The notes beneath the pieces were generated by a model. It was not told where the DNA came from, made no database searches, and was given only the letters and a program-made list of their open reading frames with translations. 13,711 nt of DNA from CANCDA01 sp043757205. Its GTDB lineage: Bacteria > Pseudomonadota > Gammaproteobacteria > Burkholderiales > Burkholderiaceae_C. Location of the stretch: NCBI GenBank assembly GCA_043757205.1, contig JAYVPU010000305.1, positions 1-13,711 of the forward strand. Reading direction: 5' to 3'. A program made the position numbers and the translations under genes. This document shows, piece by piece, positions 1 through 7,738 of this stretch (the stretch's first letter is position 1; every line of letters begins with the position of its first letter).

Positions 1-1935
1 ATTCAAACCGGTGCTGCGGCCTACCTGGCTCGGCAGTACAAAACGATTGCCATCGTCGGTGTCGTTCTGGCCATTCTCATCGGCTTGTTCCTTGGCGGCC
101 TCACCGCCACGGGCTTCATCATCGGTGCGGTGCTCTCAGGCGCTTGCGGCTTCATCGGCATGAACGTGTCGGTGCGCGCCAATGTACGCACCGCGCAGGC
201 TGCCACCAAGGGCATTGGCCCCGCGTTGGACGTCGCCTTTCGCGGCGGTGCCATTACCGGCATGCTGGTCGTGGGCTTGGGCCTGCTGGGCGTTACGGCC
301 TTCTACTGGTTTTTGGTCGGCAACGGCAACCTGACGCCGGACAAAAACCTGGCCAAGATGCTAGACCCGCTGATTGGCTTTGCTTTTGGCTCCTCGCTAA
401 TTTCCATCTTTGCCCGTCTGGGCGGTGGCATTTTCACCAAGGGCGCTGACGTCGGTGCTGATCTGGTGGGCAAAGTTGAAGCAGGCATCCCTGAGGACGA
501 CCCGCGCAACCCCGCCGTGATTGCCGACAACGTGGGCGACAACGTGGGTGACTGCGCCGGTATGGCCGCTGACCTGTTTGAGACCTACGCCGTCACGCTG
601 ATTGCCACCATGGTGCTGGGCGCCTTGATGGTCACGGGTGCGGGTACGGCTGCTGTGGTTTATCCGCTGGCCCTGGGTGCGGTGTCTATCGTGGCCTCCA
701 TCATTGGTTGCTTCTTCGTCAAGGCTTCGCCCGGCATGAAAAACGTGATGCCTGCGCTCTATAAGGGCTTGGCTGTGGCCGGTGGCTTGTCGCTGATCGC
801 CTTCTTCTTCGTGACCATGTGGATCATGCCGGACAACGCCCTCAAAGCCGCTGGCAGCCAAATCGCCTTGTTCGGTGCTTGCGCCGTTGGCCTTGTGCTG
901 ACCGCTGCCTTGGTGTGGATCACCGAGTTCTACACTGGCACGCAGTACGCCCCTGTGCAGCACATCGCGCAAGCTTCTACCACGGGCCACGGCACCAACA
1001 TCATTGCGGGTCTGGGTGTCTCCATGCGCTCGACCGCTTGGCCGGTGATTTTTGTCTGCGTCGCCATCTGGACGGCTTACAGTCTGGCTGGCCTGTACGG
1101 CATTGCCATCGCCGCCACCTCCATGCTCAGCATGGCCGGTATCGTGGTCGCGCTGGACGCCTATGGCCCCATCACCGACAACGCCGGTGGCATTGCCGAG
1201 ATGGCCGAGCTGCCCGCCAGCGTGCGCGACATCACCGACCCGCTGGACGCTGTGGGCAACACCACCAAGGCCGTCACCAAGGGCTACGCCATTGGTTCAG
1301 CCGGTCTGGCTGCCCTGGTGCTGTTTGCCGACTACACCCACAAGCTCGAAGGCTTTGGCAAGACCATCAGTTTCGACCTGAGCAACCCCATGGTCATCAT
1401 CGGCCTGTTCATCGGTGGCTTGATTCCCTACCTCTTTGGTGCCATGGCAATGGAGGCCGTGGGCCGCGCTGCGGGCTCCGTGGTGGTGGAAGTGCGTCGC
1501 CAGTTTGCCGACGGTGAAATCATGGCCGGCAAGCGCAAGCCCGACTACAGTGCTGCGGTGGACATGCTGACCAGTGCCGCCATCAAAGAGATGATGATCC
1601 CGTCCTTGCTGCCCGTAATCGTGCCGATCTTGGTTGGCCTGGCACTGGGCCCGGCCGCTTTGGGTGGCCTGCTGATGGGCACCATCGTGACCGGCTTGTT
1701 TGTGGCGATTTCCATGTGCACTGGTGGCGGTGCCTGGGACAACGCCAAGAAATACATCGAAGACGGTAACCATGGCGGCAAGGGCTCTGAGGCGCACAAA
1801 GCCGCAGTGACAGGCGACACCGTGGGCGACCCCTACAAGGACACCGCTGGCCCCGCCATCAACCCGCTGATCAAGATCATCAACATCGTGGCTTTGTTGA
1901 TCGTGCCTTTGATGATGAAAATTCACGGCGGCTGA
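1..1935 (+). CDS. hppA: K+-independent proton-pumping membrane pyrophosphatase, 5'-truncated by window edge
   Basis: This is an integral-membrane H+-translocating inorganic pyrophosphatase, which couples PPi hydrolysis to proton export. The reading frame is open from base 1 and gives 644 visible residues. By family length about 40-50 N-terminal residues are missing. Visible family motifs are DVGADLVGKVE (codons ~150-160), DNVGDNVGDCAGMAAD (~176-191), CTGGGAWDNAKK (~573-584) and GDTVGDPYKDTAGPAINP (~605-622); these hold the acidic and lysine residues that bind Mg-PPi. About fifteen hydrophobic segments alternate with them. The sequence GNTTKAVT has Lys at codon 423 and Thr at codon 426, the pair that marks the K+-independent subfamily (K+-dependent enzymes have Ala at the Lys position). 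The gene ends just before a GC-rich repeat and a terminator, so transcription probably stops here. Identification is very secure; the subfamily call rests on known signature residues. Confidence 0.98.
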   Translation: MQTGAAAYLARQYKTIAIVGVVLAILIGLFLGGLTATGFIIGAVLSGACGFIGMNVSVRANVRTAQAATKGIGPALDVAFRGGAITGMLVVGLGLLGVTAFYWFLVGNGNLTPDKNLAKMLDPLIGFAFGSSLISIFARLGGGIFTKGADVGADLVGKVEAGIPEDDPRNPAVIADNVGDNVGDCAGMAADLFETYAVTLIATMVLGALMVTGAGTAAVVYPLALGAVSIVASIIGCFFVKASPGMKNVMPALYKGLAVAGGLSLIAFFFVTMWIMPDNALKAAGSQIALFGACAVGLVLTAALVWITEFYTGTQYAPVQHIAQASTTGHGTNIIAGLGVSMRSTAWPVIFVCVAIWTAYSLAGLYGIAIAATSMLSMAGIVVALDAYGPITDNAGGIAEMAELPASVRDITDPLDAVGNTTKAVTKGYAIGSAGLAALVLFADYTHKLEGFGKTISFDLSNPMVIIGLFIGGLIPYLFGAMAMEAVGRAAGSVVVEVRRQFADGEIMAGKRKPDYSAAVDMLTSAAIKEMMIPSLLPVIVPILVGLALGPAALGGLLMGTIVTGLFVAISMCTGGGAWDNAKKYIEDGNHGGKGSEAHKAAVTGDTVGDPYKDTAGPAINPLIKIINIVALLIVPLMMKIHGG

Positions 1936-1942
1936 TATTGGT

Positions 1943-2023
1943 GCCCCCACGCTCCCCCACTGCGTGTGGGTCGCTGCCCCCCAAGGGGCCGTGCCTTGCT
2001 TGGGGCGGCCCGGCGCGGCGGCT
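1943..2023. repeat. GC-rich palindromic intergenic repeat, Comamonadaceae type
   Basis: This non-coding stretch between hppA and its terminator is very C/G rich and has nested inverted repeats. CCCCAAG (1979-1985) pairs with CTTGGGG (1999-2005), and CCCACGC (1946-1952) pairs imperfectly with GCGTGTGGG (1962-1970). The wording (CCCCCACTGCGTGTGGGTCGC, then a CCCC/GGGG stem, then GGCGGCCCGGCGCGGCGG) matches in style an extragenic repeat I recall from many Comamonadaceae genomes. That recognition is from memory. It could act as an mRNA 3'-end stabiliser for hppA or be a mobile non-coding repeat. Confidence 0.55.
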
Positions 2024-2042
2024 GATTAGCCCCAACGTGAAC

Positions 2043-2073
2043 AAAAAATCCCGCCCCCGGCGGGATTTTTTTT
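2043..2073 (+). terminator. Rho-independent terminator after hppA
   Basis: A 7-bp stem TCCCGCC / GGCGGGA (2049-2055 with 2059-2065) has a CCC loop, is flanked by A6 on the left and is followed by T8. The A and T runs extend the stem, so it could also work on the other strand, although no gene ends there from the right. It separates hppA from the response regulator. Confidence 0.9.
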
Positions 2074-2124
2074 GCCTTGAGATAACATTCGCTTTATGCC
2101 CACCATCGCCCTGCGGAGCACTCT

Positions 2125-2787
2125 TTGAAAATTCTTATCGTTGACGACCATGCCTTGGTTCGAGAAGGACTGCGCCAAGTATTAAAGGGATTGGGCGATG
2201 ACGTAGAAGTGCTGGACGCTCCAAGCTGTCAACGCGCTTTTGAACTGGTGCGCCAGCATGTGGATTTGGACTTGATTTTGCTCGACTACCATCTGCCCGA
2301 CATGAATGGACAAGAGGCGCTGGATGTCTTTAGCAGCCAACATCCTGAGCTGCCCATCATCATGCTCTCTGGCTTTATGAACCCACTGCTGATGCGGCAA
2401 GTTTTAAACAATGGCGCAGCAGCGTTTTTACCCAAATCCGGCAATAGCGATGAGCTTCTTTCGGCCATCCGATTGATTTTGGCGGGTGACGTGTATTTGC
2501 CACCCCAAGCCTCGTTCACACCATCGAGTGGCATGCTGGGCGCACCCGGCTCCGATTCGCCCTCACCCAACCTCACACCGCGCCAAGAAGAAGTCTTGCA
2601 ACTGCTGCTGGACGGCTACTCCAACAAAGAAATTGGAAAAATGTTGAGCCTGTCAGACGAGACCGTTAAGAATCACGTTTCGGCCTTATTGCGCGGCTTT
2701 GAAGTCAACAATCGAACCCAGGCCGTGATGGCGGCCAGCCGTTTTGGTTACTTTCGATCTGGCATTTCATCGAGCACCAAGGTGTGA
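2125..2787 (+). CDS. LuxR/NarL-type two-component response regulator
   Basis: This is a 220-residue cytoplasmic DNA-binding response regulator. The receiver domain (residues 1-~122) shows the acidic pair D8-D9, the phospho-acceptor D54 in LILLDYHLPD, S82 in IMLSG and K104 in FLPKSG. A Ser/Pro-rich linker (~125-148) leads to a LuxR-type helix-turn-helix (~150-205) with LTPRQEEVLQLLLDGYSNKE and ETVKNHVSALL. The start is TTG, placed 6 nt after GGAG (2115-2118); the receiver fold begins immediately after it, so no earlier start is needed. The last 40 bp overlap the 3' end of the convergent hybrid kinase gene, the obvious candidate partner. A weak promoter-like pair (TTGCCT at 2072, TATGCC at 2095) lies just past the hppA terminator. 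The target genes are unknown. Confidence 0.95.
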   Translation: MKILIVDDHALVREGLRQVLKGLGDDVEVLDAPSCQRAFELVRQHVDLDLILLDYHLPDMNGQEALDVFSSQHPELPIIMLSGFMNPLLMRQVLNNGAAAFLPKSGNSDELLSAIRLILAGDVYLPPQASFTPSSGMLGAPGSDSPSPNLTPRQEEVLQLLLDGYSNKEIGKMLSLSDETVKNHVSALLRGFEVNNRTQAVMAASRFGYFRSGISSSTKV

Positions 2788-4718
2788 AGCCGTCTATCTT
2801 CTGGCCCCCCTTCTTGTGCCAGATGCCGAATCAGGTTGCGCAGTTTGGCTGGTCGAACAGGCTTATGCAGCAGGGTCAAACCCGCCAGGCGGGTTGATTG
2901 CATCAACTCCGAATTGGTGTCACCGCTGAGTAAACAAGCGGGTAAATGGTGAGGGCTGATCTGGCGCAAACGCAAGACGGCATCCAAACCATTGTGTCCA
3001 CCCCGCAACCGGTAATCACTGATGACCACACGGGTCACAAAGCCTTGCGCAATCAGCGACTCGGCCTGAGTTAAACCTTCGACCACAGTGACCACGCAAC
3101 CCCAGGATTCGAGCAGAGACGCCAGGGCCAGGGAGACCAGCGCGTCGTCTTCAATCACCAGCACCGGCAAGTCAATGAAGTGATCATCCAAGGCGGCTTC
3201 GACAGGCTGTGCGACATCGGTGCGAGTCAGCATGGTCGTCACAGGCACCTCAATGCTGAACCGTGTACCCTGTCCAGGTCTGGAGCAGATATGGAGCGGG
3301 TGATTCAACAGTTTCGCCGTGCGCTGAACGATGTTGAGCCCCAAGCCCAAACCCTGACTGCGGTCTCGCTCAACATTGCCCACTTGGTAAAACTCTTTGA
3401 AGATGTCTTGCTGATGCTGAGGCGCAATGCCGATGCCCGTGTCCCACACCTCGATGCGCAAGGCTTGCCCGCCACCCGTCAGTCGGCAAGCCACCAAAAC
3501 ACCGCCACGGCTCGTATAGCGCAGCGCATTGCTCACCAAATTAAGCAAAATCCGGTACAGCAGGCTTGCATCACTCAGCACCCACAGGGAACTTGATCGC
3601 ACCCGCAGACTCAGTCCTTTGGCAAATGCTTCGGGTGCTAAGGTGGTGTTTATTTGCGCCAAGATGTCTGTCATTCCAAAGGGGGTGATGTTCACCCTGA
3701 CAGCGTTGGCCTCCAGCCGGGATATGTCGAGTAAGGCGTCGAGCAAATTTTGCATGGCTTGCACCGAGGCCTCCAGGTTAACAATCAACGCTTGCGTTTC
3801 ATCGCTGTGCGGCAACTGGGCTAAACGCGCCACAAACATCCCCAGAGCGTGTGTGGGTTGTCGCAAGTCATGGCTGGCCGCTGACAAAAATTGTGACTTC
3901 GACAAGGTGGCCTGCTCGGCCTCTTCTTTTTTCTCCCGCAGCTCTTGGGTGACCTCATTGACGCGCTGCTCCAGTTCGTCACGCCCCCGCTCCAGGCGCT
4001 CGGCCATTTGATTCAAGTTGTTCTGCAGCTCCTGCAATGGATCATTGGGTTTGACTTCCAATCGTGTTGACAATTCGCCGTGTCCCAGGCGATCAATCAC
4101 TTCAGACACGTTCACGATAGGACGAATCACCCCCCGGCTGATCCGAACAGCCAGCCAGACTCCCATCAGCACACCGCCCAAAGTAACGGCCAATCCGGCC
4201 CATAGCAAATTCAATGTTCGCGTGATGACTTCCACTCGCGAAACCTCGATCACCACCCGCCCTAGCGCCACCGGCGCGGCTGATTTGGACTCTTCTCCCG
4301 GAGCATCGTCGAGGGTTATCGGTATGGACACGACAGGCCGTGTAAACACGTCTATGTGCGCTTGCTCATCCCTGAAAAAAACAGTTTCGGGCAACAAATC
4401 TGGACGACGAATGTAGACCGATTGACCGGCACTGGCCAGCACACGACCTGTGGCGTCCATGATAATTACAGACCGAACACCAGACACTCTCACCCCCCCC
4501 GTGGCAAGGGACTGCAAGCTCCCGACATTGGCCGAAAAAATGCCGTACTCACTGGCATCGGCAATTTGCCGAAGCTGCGATTGGGCTTGCTGGGTATGCG
4601 CCATCTCAAGATCATCCAGCCGACCCATCAAAAAGATCACGGACAACACCAAGGCCACCAGGGTGACAGGCAAGATGGCCGCCAATAAAAGTCGGGAGCG
4701 AATGCCCAGAAATGTCAT
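2748..4718 (-). CDS. Membrane hybrid sensor histidine kinase (sensor-HAMP-HisKA-HATPase-receiver)
   Basis: This 656-residue inner-membrane kinase would sense a periplasmic signal and pass phosphate to a regulator. In order: TM1 (~8-31); a periplasmic domain (~32-168) that opens QIADASEYGIFSAN, resembling the BarA-type sCache region; TM2 (~170-192); HAMP (~193-245); a charged coiled coil (~240-275); HisKA with H283 in SAASHDLRQPTHAL; a HATPase domain with the N box LLNLVSNALRY (N393, N397), DTGIGI (D426) and GLGLGLNIV; and a C-terminal receiver (~518-635) with E523-D524-D525, D568 in VVISDYRLRGG, S598 and K619. No HPt domain is present. ATG at 4718 overlaps the stop of the binding-protein gene (ATGA), so translation is probably coupled. 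The 3' end overlaps the convergent response regulator by 40 bp. A G8 run lies in codons 73-76. The ligand is unknown. Confidence 0.95.
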   Translation of the reverse strand: MTFLGIRSRLLLAAILPVTLVALVLSVIFLMGRLDDLEMAHTQQAQSQLRQIADASEYGIFSANVGSLQSLATGGVRVSGVRSVIIMDATGRVLASAGQSVYIRRPDLLPETVFFRDEQAHIDVFTRPVVSIPITLDDAPGEESKSAAPVALGRVVIEVSRVEVITRTLNLLWAGLAVTLGGVLMGVWLAVRISRGVIRPIVNVSEVIDRLGHGELSTRLEVKPNDPLQELQNNLNQMAERLERGRDELEQRVNEVTQELREKKEEAEQATLSKSQFLSAASHDLRQPTHALGMFVARLAQLPHSDETQALIVNLEASVQAMQNLLDALLDISRLEANAVRVNITPFGMTDILAQINTTLAPEAFAKGLSLRVRSSSLWVLSDASLLYRILLNLVSNALRYTSRGGVLVACRLTGGGQALRIEVWDTGIGIAPQHQQDIFKEFYQVGNVERDRSQGLGLGLNIVQRTAKLLNHPLHICSRPGQGTRFSIEVPVTTMLTRTDVAQPVEAALDDHFIDLPVLVIEDDALVSLALASLLESWGCVVTVVEGLTQAESLIAQGFVTRVVISDYRLRGGHNGLDAVLRLRQISPHHLPACLLSGDTNSELMQSTRLAGLTLLHKPVRPAKLRNLIRHLAQEGGPEDRRLHTLVLDEMPDRK

Positions 4719-5671
4719 GGTTTCTTCTCCGATCGGGTCAAGGTCTTCAAGCGCAGACTCAAGTCATTGGCATCCAGACTCAGGCCCAATGATCGGGCCA
4801 CGCTTTCATTCACACTGACGACAAAATCATTCGGATACTCCGGCAAACCCAAGGACTGACCTTGCAACACGCCTCGCGCCATCACACCTGCCTGTTGCCC
4901 GATTTGGGTCGGTGTGGAATAAAGACTCACCAAAGCCCCCGCCCTGACATAAGCGGAAGAGAAGGCCAGCATGGGCACCTTGGCCCGGAATGACGCCAGC
5001 AAAATGTTTTGAATGTTGCCCGAGTTATAGACCTGAGCGTCGGGCAAAGCCAGCAAAACATCGGCATCTTCAAGTACCTGTTTGAGTCCCTTGAAGATCG
5101 GCTCGTTTTGTGTCGCCTGAGCCGTTGCCAGTTGGAGGCCCCGCTCACTGGCCGCTTCAGCCAGTTTTTCTCTTCGATCCCGCCGAATGGACTCAGGGCC
5201 CCACAACACGCCCACTCGTCGGGCTTTGGGCAAAGCAAGCCGCAATAAATCAAGCTGCCGGGTGACTGGATGATTCAGATAAAGGGCTGACAATTGCGGC
5301 GACAGCTGAAGCGTGTTGTCACGTAAAGTGGCCTCAAAACTTAGGCTCGGGAGCAAAGTGCAGAGCAATGGGGCTTGGTTCTTTCGCTTCATCAATGCAC
5401 TGCACGCCTGCGTGCCCAAGGCCACGAACAAGCGGGGTCGCATGGCATCAGAAGCTTCCCATTCAGAAACCAGCAATTGCTGCACATCACTGGCAGAAAT
5501 AGAAGTGCCGCCGCGCCTTAGCTCTTCCAGCAAGGCACTGGCCGCCTCCTGGTAGGCGGCGCTGCGTTCGACGCTGACAATGACCAGGCTGAATTCCGTA
5601 GCAGCCGCATGTCCTGCTGCAAAACAGATGAGGCAAAGAGTCAAGAGCCAGCGATGCGCGAAGAAAGTCAT
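4715..5671 (-). CDS. Exported ABC_sub_bind-family periplasmic binding protein without transporter genes
   Basis: This is a 318-residue predicted periplasmic solute-binding protein. The start chosen is ATG at 5671, because it opens a normal signal peptide (MTFFAHRWLLTLCLICFAAG, cleavage near residue 24); the frame stays open further upstream, but that part overlaps the receptor gene. The mature part has the two-lobed layout of PF04392 (ABC_sub_bind) proteins: LFVALGTQAC (~81-90), RRVGVLWGPES (~151-161), DADVLLALPDAQVYN (~202-215) with IQNILLASF after it, and AFSSAYVRAGALVSLYS (~236-252). There is no lipobox. It starts 10 bp after the receptor stop and its stop overlaps the kinase ATG, so it sits in a three-gene operon. 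No permease or ATPase gene is seen nearby, which suggests a sensory or scavenging role rather than simple ABC import. That role is inference. Confidence 0.88.
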   Translation of the reverse strand: MTFFAHRWLLTLCLICFAAGHAAATEFSLVIVSVERSAAYQEAASALLEELRRGGTSISASDVQQLLVSEWEASDAMRPRLFVALGTQACSALMKRKNQAPLLCTLLPSLSFEATLRDNTLQLSPQLSALYLNHPVTRQLDLLRLALPKARRVGVLWGPESIRRDRREKLAEAASERGLQLATAQATQNEPIFKGLKQVLEDADVLLALPDAQVYNSGNIQNILLASFRAKVPMLAFSSAYVRAGALVSLYSTPTQIGQQAGVMARGVLQGQSLGLPEYPNDFVVSVNESVARSLGLSLDANDLSLRLKTLTRSEKKP

Positions 5672-5681
5672 GGACCGAACT

Positions 5682-7646
5682 TCAATTTTCCAGTTTGAGC
5701 ATGACAAAAGCCTGCTGCCTGAAATACGTATTGGGCAAGAAGTCTGGGTAGGACGGGCCCAGGTTTTGCACGACCAACGACACCTCACCCCGCTTGGCGC
5801 CCCATCGCAGTTGCTTGGCCAGACGCAGATCGGTTCGGCTCATGGCCGGAGCCATCAGATTGGATGTGCCTGCGAAATTTGTGCTGTCGGACTGGGTGTG
5901 CATCACGCTAAAGTCCAAGTCACCTGGCAGGCTTTGCATGAACATCAGGCCCATGCTGGCAAAGGGCTTGGCTTTGAAGTTGCCGTTGTCCGTCCAGCTG
6001 CTGTCCACATAGGACTGATTGAAAATTAAATTACCCCCCTTCCAGGGTTGCCACTTGAGCTGGTATTCCACACCCCGGATAGAGAAGTTTTCGCTGTTGA
6101 TGAAATCAATCGCATTTTGATCAACCAAACCACTGCCGGGTAGTGCGTAATTGGTTGTACGAATGAAGTCACGAATCTCTTCCTGAAACACACGCACATC
6201 CAGGTTGAGGCCGATCTCGGGAAAGTCTCCCAAATAGCCGATTTCTTTGGCAACGATGCCTTCGGCCCGCACATTGCCCCGCGCCACGGTGGTGGAATCC
6301 AGCAGGGTGCCCGCCAGGCCCAAACCGTTTGTGCTTGGGTTGTAGTAGCGCACATTGGCAAACTTTTCAAACTGGCTCGGGGGGCGATAGGCTTGGGATT
6401 CACCGTAACGCAGCGTCTGGCCCTCAGCGAAATGCCAGTTCAACATGAGGCGCGGGGAGACATGATCGCCGCTCAGGCTGTTGTGCTCCAACATGCCGCC
6501 CGCATTGAGCACCCAATCCCGGTGCAGTCGCCATTCCACATTGCCAAACACACGCGAGAAGTCGGTCACTAATTCGGCGTCGGTATTAAACACTGGCCTG
6601 GATACGATGCCCTCACGTCGCAACTCACCGCCCCAGACCACCCGCACATCAGGACCAGAGCGAAAAATGTGTTGCAAAGACAGGTTGTCGTTGATGGCGC
6701 GCCCACCGAAATCAACGAGCAAACCAGACACCAGCGGCGTGCCATGGGTAAATTTGTCAGTGCCGCGCTCACTCGTGTGCGACAGTTGCAGGGCCAAGTC
6801 CTGGTCGGGTCCCAGGTTGCGCCGCCAGTCCAACTGCAAAAACGAGGTCTCCAGGCTCCGGGTGCGCGGCAGATTGCCCTCCTGGTCGGCAAAACCAACG
6901 CCCGACTCAATCACGGACTGCCCGGCACGCAACTCCAGCTGATCCGCCGCGCCAAGGCGCAAGTCGCTGCGGAAATTGACGCGACTCACCTGGTTCGGAC
7001 CACTGGCACCACTCAAGCCGTTGTCTGCGCGACGATCCACCCCAAGCCGATAGCGGGCCGTGTCATCGCCCCAGCCCAGGCGAACCAGCGTGTCCTGAAT
7101 GCCGTTACTACCATAGGCCGCATGGGCTTGCACACCTTGGGTGTCCAGCGTGTCACGCGTGATGATGTTGATGGTGCCCAGAAAGGCGCGCGCGCCGTAA
7201 GCGGCGGAGTTGGAGCCGCGCAAGACTTCGATGCGCTCAATGTCTTCAATCGCCACCGTCTGCAAACCTGGGCCCGTGCTGCCCTGCAAGTTCAGCGAGT
7301 AAACCGAGCGGCCATCCACCATGACCTGGACGTGGTTGGCAAAGTCGCCCCAGTTGCCGTGATAGCTGCCCTGCGGCGCGTTACTCTCGAATGAGTTGCT
7401 GACCTGAAAACCCGGCACCAGACGTAGCAAGTCGGCCACATCGCGGGCACCCGTCATGCGGATGGTGCGCCGGTCCAGGATGGTGACTGACCCCGGCGTT
7501 TCATCCAGGCGTTGCGGCAGACGGGACACCGACAGGACGATGGGCATATCGCCCAAAAAATCTTTCTCGGAAACCGACTTCAGCTCTTGCGCCAAGGTAA
7601 GCCCGGGCCATAGGCCGACGAGTACCCAACAGATTCGACGAATCAT
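5682..7646 (-). CDS. TonB-dependent outer-membrane receptor
   Basis: This is a 654-residue outer-membrane, energy-dependent receptor. The start ATG at 7646 follows AAGGGG by 9 nt and opens a signal peptide (MIRRICWVLVGLWPGLTLA, cleavage near residue 19-20); the longer upstream frame is rejected for that reason. The plug domain (~40-165) shows SRLPQRLDETPGSVTILDR, DLLRLVPGFQVS, VMVDGRSVYS, IEDIERIEVLRGSNSAAYG and FLGTINIITRD. The rest is barrel with alternating amphipathic strands and loops. The C-terminus reads FVMLKLEN and lacks the usual terminal aromatic residue. It is the first gene of the leftward operon with the binding protein and the hybrid kinase, and is divergent from moaA. The substrate cannot be read from the sequence; no iron or cobalamin genes lie nearby. 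Confidence 0.94.
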   Translation of the reverse strand: MIRRICWVLVGLWPGLTLAQELKSVSEKDFLGDMPIVLSVSRLPQRLDETPGSVTILDRRTIRMTGARDVADLLRLVPGFQVSNSFESNAPQGSYHGNWGDFANHVQVMVDGRSVYSLNLQGSTGPGLQTVAIEDIERIEVLRGSNSAAYGARAFLGTINIITRDTLDTQGVQAHAAYGSNGIQDTLVRLGWGDDTARYRLGVDRRADNGLSGASGPNQVSRVNFRSDLRLGAADQLELRAGQSVIESGVGFADQEGNLPRTRSLETSFLQLDWRRNLGPDQDLALQLSHTSERGTDKFTHGTPLVSGLLVDFGGRAINDNLSLQHIFRSGPDVRVVWGGELRREGIVSRPVFNTDAELVTDFSRVFGNVEWRLHRDWVLNAGGMLEHNSLSGDHVSPRLMLNWHFAEGQTLRYGESQAYRPPSQFEKFANVRYYNPSTNGLGLAGTLLDSTTVARGNVRAEGIVAKEIGYLGDFPEIGLNLDVRVFQEEIRDFIRTTNYALPGSGLVDQNAIDFINSENFSIRGVEYQLKWQPWKGGNLIFNQSYVDSSWTDNGNFKAKPFASMGLMFMQSLPGDLDFSVMHTQSDSTNFAGTSNLMAPAMSRTDLRLAKQLRWGAKRGEVSLVVQNLGPSYPDFLPNTYFRQQAFVMLKLEN

Positions 7647-7738
7647 CAACAACAACCCCTTCACCTCATTTTTATTGCCACCGTACCCGGATTTTTGCCT
7701 GACTGCACAACCCGCCCAGAGCAGCGACAATAACACTC
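7647..7738. promoter_or_regulatory. Divergent intergenic region between receptor operon and moaA
   Basis: These 92 bp must carry the 5' signals for the leftward receptor operon and possibly for the rightward moaA operon. The receptor ribosome site (GAGGTGAAGGGG on the minus strand) is clear. moaA has only a weak GAG-like site upstream. I could not find a convincing -35/-10 pair, a Fur box or a molybdenum cofactor riboswitch fold here. Confidence 0.4.

Noticed and set aside
819..1517. Long open frame on the + strand within hppA (about 232 codons), plus several on the minus strand
   Set aside because: They overlap the clearly conserved hppA frame, are His/Arg/Pro rich as out-of-frame GC-rich DNA usually is, and show no family motif.
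3195..3213. A GCTTCGACAGGCT match to the moeA palindrome inside the kinase gene
   Set aside because: Only about 13 bp match, there is no inverted partner, and it encodes an ordinary linker; probably chance.
7647..7738. Molybdenum cofactor riboswitch or Fur box in the divergent region
   Set aside because: The 92 bp lack the paired stems of the riboswitch and any good 19-bp Fur-like palindrome.
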